A stretch of DNA of 9,502 bases from Micrococcaceae bacterium UBA3381 (GCA_002358975.1 DEPX01000095.1:9633-19134); one strand, 5' to 3'; numbered from the stretch's first letter, positions 1-6,664 are shown. Notes: generated by a model not told the origin, from the letters alone. Translations and numbers: made by a program.

Positions 1-389
1 TGGATGATAGCTGCCGGAACGGCAGCCTGGGGTCCCAATAGAGCAATAGTCATTGGAATACCGAAATAACCAACATTGCCATAGGAGGCGCTTAGCGATA
101 GCGGTGCTGCCAGCGTACGGTGTGTTGTAGATAGCCAGCGCGTGGCGTAATAGACCGCTACAGCAAAGATTCCGGGGAATAACAGTGCAACAATCCAGAC
201 CTGCCACGGAAAGGAATCTGGGAGGTCGGTGGTAGCTATCGAGATGTAGATAAAACACGGGAGCGCAATGGAAAAAACAAAATCGTTCAGGCCCTTGGCG
301 CCCTGTTGAAATTTGCTTGAATATCCACCAATGAAACCGATAGCAAAGATCACGAACATTGGGGCTAAGACGGTTAAAGCTTCAAGCAT
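1..389 (-). CDS. AEC family (auxin efflux carrier-like) membrane transporter, N-terminal part
   Basis: Partial gene running off the left edge of the window; about 129 N-terminal residues are visible, starting from ATG at 389. The reading begins MLEALTVLAPMFVIFAIGF and has several hydrophobic segments. It also has the stretch SYGNVGYFGIPM, about 103-114 residues in, which matches the conserved Asn-Gly-rich motif of the AEC/bile-acid-arsenite-permease fold (YfdV/MdcF-like). Family members are integral membrane proteins proposed to carry small organic acids or similar anions; the substrate cannot be told from this part. The ribosome site is weak (a GGA a few bases upstream). The start lies 38 bases after the stop of the ferritin-VIT gene on the same strand, so the two may be cotranscribed. 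No in-frame alternative start exists in the gap. The family call is fairly secure; the function is not. Confidence 0.8.
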   Translation of the reverse strand, partial: MLEALTVLAPMFVIFAIGFIGGYSSKFQQGAKGLNDFVFSIALPCFIYISIATTDLPDSFPWQVWIVALLFPGIFAVAVYYATRWLSTTHRTLAAPLSLSASYGNVGYFGIPMTIALLGPQAAVPAAII

Positions 390-427
390 GAGTCCATTGT
401 AAGAACCAAACGCTTTGGCATGTGCCG

Positions 428-1558
428 TTAGATATTAAAAAGTAACCCCAGTCCGTAAGTTACAGCGGCTGCACCCAACCCGATACCCAGCTGGCGCATG
501 GCGCGCTTAAACGGAGAGGCGCCGGAGAGCAGGCCAACTATTCCACCGGTCATAAATAGTGCAATAGACACCAACGCTAATGCCCAAATTAGTGCCGGGA
601 TCCCGGTCAGGCCACAGACGAATGGTATTACTGGGATGATCGCACCGGATGAGAAAAAGAAGAATGAAGAGAACGCGACCTTCCAGGGGCTGCCGACAGT
701 GTCCGAGGCTTGCTGCTTGAGTTCTTCTTCTGGGCCTTTGGAACCATCCGGTCTGGCAGAAAAGCTGGGATTACAATCGCATTGAAGATACCCGAGGCGC
801 TCTAAGGCGCGGTGGCTTGCATCTTCAGGCGACATGCCTCGTGCCCGATATACTAGTTCTAGTTCGTTTTGTTCGATGTCGAGGTGTTTGGCGGCACGTA
901 ACGTGACGTGTGTGGGATGTGAGGCTTCAAGCAGTTCACGTTGTGAGCGTACGGAAACGTATTCTCCGGCACCCATGCTTAATGCGCCAGCCAATAGACC
1001 GGCAATTCCGGTGAAGAGTACTACTGTAGGCGCCACTCCGGTAGCACCTATCCCCATCACCAGCGCAAGGTTTGATACCAGCCCATCGTTGGCCCCAAAA
1101 ACTGCGGCACGAAAATTGCCGGCCATGGTTTCGCGTCCTCGTGCAGCCAACCCTCGCACGACTTCTTCGTGTATCGCCTCATCGGCGGCAATCTCACGAG
1201 GCACTTCGGCGTCCGATTTATATGGTGTGTGCGATTCTGCACGTTGCATAAGGGCTAGTACGAAAACTGAACCAAAAGTGCGGGCCAGTAGGCGTAAAAG
1301 TGCGCGGTGTAAACTCGGTCGAGGTAAGTTCTGGGCGTGTTCACCAAGTAGGTTTCGCCAGTGGTCAGCGTGACGTTCTTCGGCGTCAGCTAATCCAATC
1401 AAAATATCTTTTTCGGGTTTCGTACTCCGTTTGGCAAGATCACGGTATATTTGGCCTTCGGCAATCTCATCGGCCAGATACCTTCGCCACCGTCGAATCT
1501 GCGATTTTGTCGGACCGGCGGCCACAGTTACTTCGTGTTGGTATTTAGAGCCAGCCAT
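428..1558 (-). CDS. Ferritin-like domain fused to VIT1/CCC1 family metal transporter (MbfA-like)
   Basis: A 376-residue protein in two parts. Residues about 22-145 form a four-helix ferritin-like (rubrerythrin/Erv-type) domain with carboxylate and His ligands spaced as in diiron proteins: E34, E60-x-x-H63, E108 and E127-x-x-H130. Residues about 150-376 are a VIT1/CCC1 transporter, with FGANDGLVSNLALVMG in the first membrane helix, GALSMGAGEYVSVRSQREL in the second, an acidic cytoplasmic segment (about 205-285), then three hydrophobic segments. Related proteins (MbfA of rhizobia, plant and yeast VIT1/CCC1) move Fe2+ or Mn2+ out of the cytosol; in MbfA the ferritin-like part senses or binds iron and the membrane part exports it. 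Export of iron or manganese is therefore inferred. The start is supported by AAGGAA five bases upstream of ATG. The AEC transporter gene follows after 38 bases. Length is close to that of other fused members. Confidence 0.9.
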   Translation of the reverse strand: MAGSKYQHEVTVAAGPTKSQIRRWRRYLADEIAEGQIYRDLAKRSTKPEKDILIGLADAEERHADHWRNLLGEHAQNLPRPSLHRALLRLLARTFGSVFVLALMQRAESHTPYKSDAEVPREIAADEAIHEEVVRGLAARGRETMAGNFRAAVFGANDGLVSNLALVMGIGATGVAPTVVLFTGIAGLLAGALSMGAGEYVSVRSQRELLEASHPTHVTLRAAKHLDIEQNELELVYRARGMSPEDASHRALERLGYLQCDCNPSFSARPDGSKGPEEELKQQASDTVGSPWKVAFSSFFFFSSGAIIPVIPFVCGLTGIPALIWALALVSIALFMTGGIVGLLSGASPFKRAMRQLGIGLGAAAVTYGLGLLFNI

Positions 1559-1563
1559 CCCCG

Positions 1564-1569
1564 TTCCTT
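1564..1569 (-). promoter_or_regulatory. Ribosome binding site of the ferritin-VIT gene
   Basis: The minus strand reads AAGGAA, then five bases (CGGGG), then ATG at 1558. This is a good Shine-Dalgarno match at ordinary spacing and fixes the start of the ferritin-VIT gene. Confidence 0.75.
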
Positions 1570-1572
1570 GAA

Positions 1573-1601
1573 AATTGATGGGACTGAGTAGTCGAAGTCA
1601 A
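1573..1601 (-). promoter_or_regulatory. Possible promoter of the ferritin-VIT gene
   Basis: On the minus strand TTGACT (1601-1596) matches the -35 consensus at five of six positions. A poor -10 candidate, TCAATT (1578-1573), sits 17 bases further on. The placement upstream of the start at 1558 is sensible, but the weak -10 makes this only a candidate. No clear iron or manganese regulator operator was recognised nearby. Confidence 0.3.
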
Positions 1602-1641
1602 CCCTACCCCGTTCGTCCAGGAACCGTGTATTACCCTGTGC

Positions 1642-1973
1642 ATGATGCTAACCGGTGAAGACTATGCAAAAGTAAAACTACGTAGGCATATGCCTCGCGT
1701 ACTCAATGAAGGCGAAGGCCTAGATCTCCGTTTTACCCTAGTAAATGACCGGACTTTTTGCTTGGTTTCGTATCTGCTTGGCACTGTTATCCAGTGGGAT
1801 CGCTATTGCGGCATCCACCGAAGAACTTTTTGATGAAACTGTCCGAAAAGCCTCTCGGTACGAGCTTGTATACGCGAGCACGATAGTGGCTGGTTCGGTA
1901 GGAGTTCGGTGCTCTGGGTGGCAGCAGCGAGGTTCTAAGCCCATTACTCAACATCGGCGGCATCGGCAAATAA
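1642..1973 (+). pseudogene. Degenerate DUF202 (YidH-like) membrane protein gene, first of a pair
   Basis: No single frame covers this stretch, but family-like pieces appear in order. Frame 1 from ATG 1642 reads YAKVKLRRHMPRVLNEG and then RFTLVNDRTF, up to about 1758. This is the classic DUF202 opening, where functional members read like (D)PRFTLANERTFLAW. The +1 frame then continues as AWFRICLALLSSGIAIAAS and LFDETVRKA, which is the first membrane helix and following loop. The junction at 1756-1760 is explained by loss of two bases that removed the conserved Leu of TFLAW. Further on the frame shifts again, and SPLLNIGGIGK ends at TAA 1971-1973. The span (332 bases, about 110 codons) fits the usual 110-120 residues of the family. 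DUF202 proteins are small three-helix membrane proteins of unknown function, often encoded in tandem pairs. The family assignment comes from motif recognition; the middle region is the least certain. Confidence 0.72.
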
Positions 1974-2174
1974 CCCAGCATCAAGATCCAGGTTTTCAGC
2001 CGGCGCGCACAGTTTTATCCCGGGGTCGAACTTCTTTGGCTACTAGTGTCATTATGCCATTCAAACCATTACTATTACCCACGAACGCGTGGCCACAGAT
2101 TTCAGGGCAGTGATGGAGGACGATTATGGCAGGTCTTTGCCGTCACGGCCATTATTGGAATTCGGTCGATTTAA
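1970..2174 (+). pseudogene. Degenerate DUF202 (YidG-like) membrane protein gene, second of a pair
   Basis: The reading from 1970 is ITQHQDPGFQPARTVLSRG followed by RTSLA. It matches the start of the second type of DUF202 protein, which typically reads like DPGLQPERTxLAWxRTxLAL. Two defects are visible at once: the start codon position holds ATA (1970-1972) where ATG is expected, and the conserved Trp is Arg (CGG for TGG). The frame then reaches a stop at 2111-2113. A possible original C-terminus, WQVFAVTAIIGIRSI, lies in the next frame and ends at TAA 2172-2174. Only about 68 codons remain against the usual 100-120, so an internal deletion is likely. ATA overlaps the TAA of the first remnant exactly as an ATGA stop/start overlap would, which supports an ancestral translationally coupled pair. 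The last bases overlap the end of the convergent flavoprotein gene. Confidence 0.65.
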
Positions 2175-2686
2175 CGCCATAGCCGTTTTGGATCTGGCGC
2201 TTCAGCAGGGGCGGAGGTTGGTTGCTCTGGGTCGTAGCTGAACTCTTTGTCACCTCGTTCTGGCTGACGAGCAAAAATAAAATGCCGGCCGCTAATCTCT
2301 TCGATGCTAAGGGTGACGAAGAAATCTTTATACGTGGGTACCCAGGGCGACAGTCCCAGACCGCGAACGTAATCGATGTGTTCTTCGGCAACGGGTGTGA
2401 TCTCGCCGCGGACCACAACGGACCACGCTTCATCAGGCAAAATGCCATCAGTTTCAAAAGCCACCAACGTACGCGACTCTGCGGCCAGCAGCTTAGCTCC
2501 CGGAGCGGTACGGAAATACAATTTTTGGCCATCAAAAGCGTAGTTTACCGGGAAGATTTCCACTTGACCTTCTGACATAAAGGCCAGCCGTCCGTGGCGG
2601 GTATTGCGTAATAACAATTCCGACTGTTGACGATCTAAATCCAGTACCGGCTGATCTTTTTGGTGTTCAAACATATAGGCGCTCAT
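2171..2686 (-). CDS. Pyridoxamine 5'-phosphate oxidase-fold flavoprotein
   Basis: A 171-residue soluble protein of the split-barrel flavin-binding (PNPOx-like, Pyridox_ox_2/NimA-like) superfamily. Visible signatures are RHGRLAFMSEGQVEIFPVNY (about 30-49), the strand pair DGQKLYFRTAPGAKLLA (about 52-68), VAFETDG (75-81) and AWSVVVRGEI (87-96). Together they form the barrel that normally binds FMN, F420 or haem. Relatives include nitroimidazole reductases and uncharacterised actinobacterial oxidoreductases, so substrate and cofactor are not assigned. The C-terminal 25 residues are Pro/Ala/Glu-rich and probably disordered. The start is ATG 2686 with only a weak AGAG-type ribosome site; ATG at 2674 (Met5) is an alternative. 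The gene lies 54 bases downstream of the inositol-phosphatase-family gene on the same strand, but has its own candidate -10 in the gap. Its stop overlaps the end of the decayed DUF202 gene. Confidence 0.85.
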   Translation of the reverse strand: MSAYMFEHQKDQPVLDLDRQQSELLLRNTRHGRLAFMSEGQVEIFPVNYAFDGQKLYFRTAPGAKLLAAESRTLVAFETDGILPDEAWSVVVRGEITPVAEEHIDYVRGLGLSPWVPTYKDFFVTLSIEEISGRHFIFARQPERGDKEFSYDPEQPTSAPAEAPDPKRLWR

Positions 2687-2707
2687 AGTCTCTATTGTCC
2701 CGGTTTC

Positions 2708-2713
2708 ACTATA
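2708..2713 (-). promoter_or_regulatory. Possible -10 box for the flavoprotein gene
   Basis: The minus strand reads TATAGT, 21 bases before the ATG at 2686. It is a good -10 hexamer (five of six), but I could not find a convincing -35 at 16-18 bases. It lies in the 54-base gap (2687-2740) after the upstream gene, so the flavoprotein may be transcribed independently of it or in addition to read-through. Confidence 0.35.
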
Positions 2714-2740
2714 GGGTCGCTACCGTTGGACAGCCAGGAG

Positions 2741-3532
2741 TCACAATTGCCGGATCTGCTGAAACACCCTAGTAGCTAATGGCGAGACGCGACCTGGTGC
2801 CAGCGCCAGGTAGTGGGGTGCCAAATGGGGTGGTCCATCGATCTCAGTGAGATATGTTCCTCCGGCTTGGCGCAAGATGTAACTGGCGGCTGCCACATCC
2901 CAGGGTTTGGTGTCGACACCCAACACTACATCGGCGATCCCACAGGCGGCATAGCACAGTTCCAAGGCACCACTGACGAGACGCCGTACCGTGGCAAAGT
3001 TAGTCACGAGCTCACCAAACAGGGCAGTAGATTCTGGGGCACGTTGCAAAATTTCAGCAGCGGGAAATGAAGTCACCAGATTGTACTGTGTTGCATCGTT
3101 AGGCACCGTACGCGTAGCTAGGGGGTTGTCATTGAGATAGCTACCGGACGCATCAGCGGAGAATTCGTTGCCGGTGATGGGGTCCACTACGACACCGGCC
3201 ACTATTTGATCATCAATGGCTGCGGCAACAGAAATACTAAACATTGGATACCCGTGGACAAAGTTACTTGTGCCATCGATGGGATCAATAATCCATTGTA
3301 CTTGTCCGGGCTCGGCGGGGGAGTGGTAACCGGTTTCTTCTCCCCAAAACACTGCACGTTCGTCAGCAAGACTGGCCATGAGCTGCTCTTCAACGTGACG
3401 ATCCCATGATGACACTAAATCATGTCGGTTCGATTTGGTCTGCGAGACTACAACACCGGTGCTGAAGGCTTGTGCAAGTTGTGTGGCGGGTGGACGGACG
3501 GCAGCCAGCGCACGGGTACGTAAATTGGCCAT
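2741..3532 (-). CDS. Inositol monophosphatase family phosphatase
   Basis: A 263-residue enzyme of the Mg2+-dependent inositol monophosphatase/SuhB/histidinol-phosphatase family. The metal and phosphate ligands are all in place: GEETG at 64-68 (E65/E66), motif A WIIDPIDGTSNFVHG at 80-94 (D83, I85, D86, G87, T88), and motif B KPWDVAAA at 209-216 (D212). An early loop (SSWDRHVEEQL, about 41-51) corresponds to the family's T/S-x-x-D segment. Family members hydrolyse inositol-1-phosphate, histidinol phosphate, PAP or fructose-1,6-bisphosphate. The sequence does not say which, and no his genes lie nearby. In actinobacteria inositol-1-phosphate dephosphorylation feeds phosphatidylinositol and mycothiol-type synthesis, which is a plausible but unproven role. 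The start at ATG 3532 gives a full-length N-terminus; the ribosome site (TTGGA) is weak. The gene is divergent from the App1 phosphatase gene. Confidence 0.9.
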   Translation of the reverse strand: MANLRTRALAAVRPPATQLAQAFSTGVVVSQTKSNRHDLVSSWDRHVEEQLMASLADERAVFWGEETGYHSPAEPGQVQWIIDPIDGTSNFVHGYPMFSISVAAAIDDQIVAGVVVDPITGNEFSADASGSYLNDNPLATRTVPNDATQYNLVTSFPAAEILQRAPESTALFGELVTNFATVRRLVSGALELCYAACGIADVVLGVDTKPWDVAAASYILRQAGGTYLTEIDGPPHLAPHYLALAPGRVSPLATRVFQQIRQL

Positions 3533-3562
3533 GTTCCAAGCCTAAACCAGGCGTAGCTAAAC

Positions 3563-3572
3563 GTATTAGACT
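3563..3572. promoter_or_regulatory. Overlapping divergent -10 candidates between the inositol-phosphatase-family and App1 genes
   Basis: The 74-base gap between the divergent starts carries TAATAC on the minus strand (3568-3563), placed 30 bases before ATG 3532. It also carries TAGACT on the plus strand (3567-3572), placed to serve the App1 gene. Both fit a TANNNT actinobacterial -10, and the same TAGACT hexamer occurs just before purN. The two would share bases and so could not be occupied at once. No good -35 was found for either. Confidence 0.35.
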
Positions 3573-3606
3573 GAATGCGTAGTTGAGGAGTGAACCCTGC
3601 AAAATT

Positions 3607-4821
3607 ATGCCGCGTCGTCGTAAAACTTATCATTTCCCTGTGATGCCTCGGCAGAGGCCTGCTGCTAGCAATGTCGCCTCGCCACCGGAGCAGCTGGCTA
3701 CTCTGGCCTACTATGGCTTTCAACAACGTCGGTATCGTAAAGCGTATCGACGCGGGGATAGACCGCGCATTTTGTCCTCTACCGGATACGGTGCATCCCG
3801 CTGGGTCCGGGTCTTTTGCCGGGTCATACTATCTAATCCTGAGTGGAGCCAGATCGAATATCTGACCAAGGTATTACGTGATGGAGTGCGTGGATGGCAG
3901 AATTTTGTGTCGCCACCAATTGCCTATGCAAAAGTGACCATCGAAATTAACGGCCAATACCACCAAGTCCGAGCTGATCGTAACGGCGTGGTCGACACCG
4001 TCATTAATGCTGAACTCACTCCCGGCTGGGCTACGGTCACCTTGCACGTTGCCGGTGCCGAACCCCAGAACCAAGACGTGTTGATTGTCAGCGAAAATAC
4101 CACCAACGCCATTATTTGCGACGTCGACGACACCGTATGGGTCACTGCACTGCCTCGATTATTTACAGCGGCGTGGAACTCATTTGTGCTAGACGAACAT
4201 GCCCGTAGACCGGTGGCCGGTATGCCCGTGATGCTCACTCGACTCAGCAACATGTATCAAGGCACCCCGATCTTTTATGTGTCGACCGGGCCATGGAATG
4301 TGGCTCAAACCCTAACTCGATTTATGACGCGCAACCTGTTCCCTCTTGGGCCGATGCTGTTGACTGCTTGGGGGCCCACCGAAAACCGATGGTTTCGTTC
4401 CGGTATGGCACACAAGGTCAACTCGATAACTCGACTCGCCGCAGATTTCCCGCAGATAACCTGGACACTGGTAGGTGATGATGGGCAACACGATCCTGAA
4501 CTGTATACGTACTTTGCTCATCTGCACCCTGACCGGGTGGCGGCAATTGCTATTCGGCAATTATCAACAACCGAAGCGCTGCTGGCTGGAGGCCGGGCTG
4601 AAGAAACCCAACAGGCGACACCGGAGATTCCATGGGCATACGGGCCAGATGGAGCCGCGTTATCTTTCCAGCTAGAAAATGCCGGGGTGCTACCACCACA
4701 CGACCATGCACCACTGGCCTGGCCGCAATCGGTAACCGACCAAGAAGAAATTACCGTTGCTGAGTTGCGGGCCGATTACCCACAATTTACCCAAGATATT
4801 CCGCGACACACACAGGAGTAA
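3607..4821 (+). CDS. App1 family phosphatase (DUF2183 domain)
   Basis: About 404 residues from ATG 3607. The C-terminal half carries the HAD-like DUF2183 domain known from yeast phosphatidate phosphatase App1. The nucleophile loop is DVDDTVWVT (about 172-180, D172 and D174), followed by FYVSTGPWN (about 223-231), a conserved Lys near 270 (AHKVNSITRLAADFP) and LVGDDGQHDPELY (about 289-301). Residues about 105-165 form a beta-rich region preceding the catalytic domain, as in bacterial relatives. No signal peptide is seen; the N-terminus is Arg/Lys-rich. App1 removes phosphate from phosphatidic acid, lysophosphatidate or diacylglycerol pyrophosphate; the bacterial substrate is unproven. Start choice: a TTG at 3583 is in frame, but the only good ribosome site (GAGGAG, 3585-3590) lies inside that extension, so translation more likely begins at ATG 3607 even though the spacing is long. 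The stop is followed two bases later by the thioesterase start, indicating an operon. Confidence 0.85.
   Translation: MPRRRKTYHFPVMPRQRPAASNVASPPEQLATLAYYGFQQRRYRKAYRRGDRPRILSSTGYGASRWVRVFCRVILSNPEWSQIEYLTKVLRDGVRGWQNFVSPPIAYAKVTIEINGQYHQVRADRNGVVDTVINAELTPGWATVTLHVAGAEPQNQDVLIVSENTTNAIICDVDDTVWVTALPRLFTAAWNSFVLDEHARRPVAGMPVMLTRLSNMYQGTPIFYVSTGPWNVAQTLTRFMTRNLFPLGPMLLTAWGPTENRWFRSGMAHKVNSITRLAADFPQITWTLVGDDGQHDPELYTYFAHLHPDRVAAIAIRQLSTTEALLAGGRAEETQQATPEIPWAYGPDGAALSFQLENAGVLPPHDHAPLAWPQSVTDQEEITVAELRADYPQFTQDIPRHTQE
4814..4818 (+). promoter_or_regulatory. Ribosome binding site of the thioesterase gene inside the App1 end
   Basis: AGGAG lies in the last codons of the App1 gene, five bases before ATG 4824. 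Translation of the two genes is therefore probably coupled. Confidence 0.7.
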
Positions 4822-4823
4822 AT

Positions 4824-5264
4824 ATGATCGCCATCGATATCCCCTTGCGCTGGGGCGATATGGACGCCTATGGGCACATCAACAATGTAGAAATTGTACG
4901 GTTAATGGAAGAAGCCCGTGTCATAACATTTGGCATACCTTCTGGCACCGGTCATATTGATGGCACGAACCCTCAGGCGCACATCGATCTGTTGGCTGGG
5001 CTGGGCGATGAGGTTATGACGCTCATTTCTGAGCACACCGTCAAATATCGTCGACAGTTACCCTATCGTGGCCTTCCTGTGCGGGTGAAAGTTGGTGTCG
5101 AAAAAGTTAAAGGCGCCTCGATAGAGATTTCGTATACCTTCTACGATGGCGACACCGTGGCCGTCACTGCTACCTCTACCATGGTGTTTGTGAACAAAGT
5201 CTCGGGGGCACCGGTGCGCTTGACCCCACAGCAGCGTGCTAAGGCAGCTAAACTTGCAGCCTAA
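4824..5264 (+). CDS. Acyl-CoA thioesterase, 4HBT hotdog-fold family
   Basis: A 146-residue single hotdog-domain protein, the usual length for the 4-hydroxybenzoyl-CoA thioesterase/YbgC-like family. The diagnostic helix region is at the N-terminus: RWGDMDAYGHINNVEIVRLM (9-28), with the catalytic-type Asp (D14), G17-H18, N20-N21 and then E30-x-R32. The strands around HTVKYRRQLPYRGLPVRVKV (about 72-91) and the later VAVTATSTMVFVN complete the fold. Members hydrolyse acyl-CoA thioesters; chain length and in vivo substrate cannot be read from sequence. The gene directly follows the App1 phosphatase with a two-base gap, suggesting a shared lipid or acyl-metabolism role (inference). It ends tail to tail with gdhA: the four bases CTAA at 5261-5264 carry both stop codons. 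The protein ends with a Lys/Ala-rich tail. Confidence 0.88.
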   Translation: MIAIDIPLRWGDMDAYGHINNVEIVRLMEEARVITFGIPSGTGHIDGTNPQAHIDLLAGLGDEVMTLISEHTVKYRRQLPYRGLPVRVKVGVEKVKGASIEISYTFYDGDTVAVTATSTMVFVNKVSGAPVRLTPQQRAKAAKLAA

Positions 5265-6658
5265 ATGTTGCCTTGGGCGATCATGGCATCGGCAACTTTA
5301 AGGAAACCAGCAATGTTTGCCCCCGTGACATAGTCGCCGGGGTGACCGAAGTCTTCAGCGGTGGCAATGCAACGGTCATGGATATCTTCCATGTTCTCTT
5401 CCAGCCGGGCATGGGTGTAGTCAAAACTCCAGGTGTCTCGGGAAGCATTTTGTTGCATTTCCAGCGCAGAAGTGGCTACCCCTCCAGCATTTGCGGCTTT
5501 ACCCGGGCCAAACAGCACTCCGGCGTCACGGAATGTCGTGATTGCGTTATGGGTAGAGGGCATATTGGCGCCCTCAGCGACTGCTTTCACCCCATTTTTT
5601 ACTAGTGTATTTGCGTCGTCGCCGTTCAATTCATTTTGGGTAGCACACGGGATAGCTACATCTACGGGAACATCCCAGACTGAACCATCAGATACAAAAC
5701 GCGCCTTATCGCGGCGTTGAGCGTATTCAGAAATCCGTGCTCGTTCAGTGATTTTGACCTGACGCAGCAGCTCAATGTCTATCCCGTTTTCATCAACCAC
5801 ATAGCCGGACGAGTCCGACGCTGTGATCACCTTGGAACCCAGCCGCTGAGCATAATCAATGGCATTAATAGCCACATTGCCCGAGCCAGAAATAGTTACG
5901 GTGGTACCGTCCAAAGAGGTGCCCTGGGTTTTAAGCATCTGGTTGGCGAACATCACGACGCCGTTGCCGGTGGCTTCAGGTCGAACCAGCGATCCGCCCC
6001 AAGAAACGCCCTTACCCGTAAAAACGCCGGATTCAAACCGGTTAGTAATACGCCGATATTGTCCGAACATGTACCCCACTTCGCGGGTACCTACGCCGAC
6101 ATCGCCGGCGGGAACATCGGTGTGTTCCCCAATATGACGGTACAGTTCGGTCATAAATGATTGACAAAACCGCATGATTTCGCCTTCAGAGCGGCCAGCT
6201 GGATTGAAATCGGCGCCACCTTTGGCCCCACCAATGGGCATACCGGTCAGCGCATTTTTGAAAACCTGTTCAAAACCTAAAAACTTCATGATGCCCAAAT
6301 ACACTGACGGGTGGAATCGGATACCGCCCTTATAAGGCCCTAAGGCAGAGTTGAACTGCACGCGGAACCCGCGGTTTATTTTAGCTACCCCTTTATCATC
6401 GACCCAGGGGACTCGAAAGATAATCTGGCGCTCTGGTTCAACCATGCGCCGCAAAATCCCGTGCTCGACATATTCTGGGTGGCGTTCCATGACCGGGCCC
6501 AACGTGCCAAAAACTTCATCAACCGCTTGGAAGAATTCGGTTTCCCCAGGATTGCGGCGTACTACTTCTTCTCTAATCTGGGCAAAACCGGCTTCCATCG
6601 CGCAACCTTCCTCAAGCTTCATCATGGGCTGACTTGGCGGCACCGGGAAAATAGACAC
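5261..6658 (-). CDS. gdhA: NADP-specific glutamate dehydrogenase
   Basis: A 465-residue hexameric-type glutamate dehydrogenase (EC 1.4.1.4) that converts 2-oxoglutarate, ammonium and NADPH to glutamate. Visible motifs are KGGIRFHPSV (110-119), the substrate and catalytic segment MPIGGAKGGADFNP (140-153, catalytic K146) and DVPAGDVGVGTREVGYMFG (181-199, D186). The nucleotide-binding glycine loop is SGSGNVA (257-263), with ASDSSG (280-285) resembling the NADP-type enzyme of E. coli. The closing signature is FGPGKAANAGGVATSALEM (383-401). The start is GTG 6658, supported by GGAGG six bases upstream; Met12, Met13 and Met21 are internal alternatives without such support. The N-terminal extension of about 20 residues is variable in the family. 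The gene is monocistronic between the convergent thioesterase and divergent perM. Nitrogen control is expected, but no recognised regulator site was seen. Confidence 0.97.
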   Translation of the reverse strand: MSIFPVPPSQPMMKLEEGCAMEAGFAQIREEVVRRNPGETEFFQAVDEVFGTLGPVMERHPEYVEHGILRRMVEPERQIIFRVPWVDDKGVAKINRGFRVQFNSALGPYKGGIRFHPSVYLGIMKFLGFEQVFKNALTGMPIGGAKGGADFNPAGRSEGEIMRFCQSFMTELYRHIGEHTDVPAGDVGVGTREVGYMFGQYRRITNRFESGVFTGKGVSWGGSLVRPEATGNGVVMFANQMLKTQGTSLDGTTVTISGSGNVAINAIDYAQRLGSKVITASDSSGYVVDENGIDIELLRQVKITERARISEYAQRRDKARFVSDGSVWDVPVDVAIPCATQNELNGDDANTLVKNGVKAVAEGANMPSTHNAITTFRDAGVLFGPGKAANAGGVATSALEMQQNASRDTWSFDYTHARLEENMEDIHDRCIATAEDFGHPGDYVTGANIAGFLKVADAMIAQGNI

Positions 6659-6664
6659 GGCTAG

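Noticed and set aside
834..1373. A 179-codon plus-strand reading frame
   Set aside because: It lies wholly antisense to the ferritin-VIT gene, is rich in Ser/Arg/Ala with no motif, and has no ribosome site.
1745..2113. A 122-codon plus-strand reading frame with a signal-peptide-like start
   Set aside because: Its hydrophobic start is the first membrane helix of the frameshifted DUF202 remnant, and the rest joins out-of-frame sequence to the second remnant. It is not an independent secreted protein.
2120..2160. Small hairpins (GGCA/TGCC and GCCG/CGGC) as a terminator between the DUF202 remnants and the flavoprotein gene
   Set aside because: The arms are four bases, they compete with each other and there is no T-run on either strand.
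2707..2716. CACTATAGGG, resembling the core of a T7 phage promoter
   Set aside because: Only ten bases match and the upstream half of the T7 promoter is absent. On the other strand the same bases form a plausible -10 box, so this is chance.
5717..6160. A 147-codon plus-strand reading frame
   Set aside because: It is antisense to the conserved core of gdhA and its translation shows no recognisable domain.
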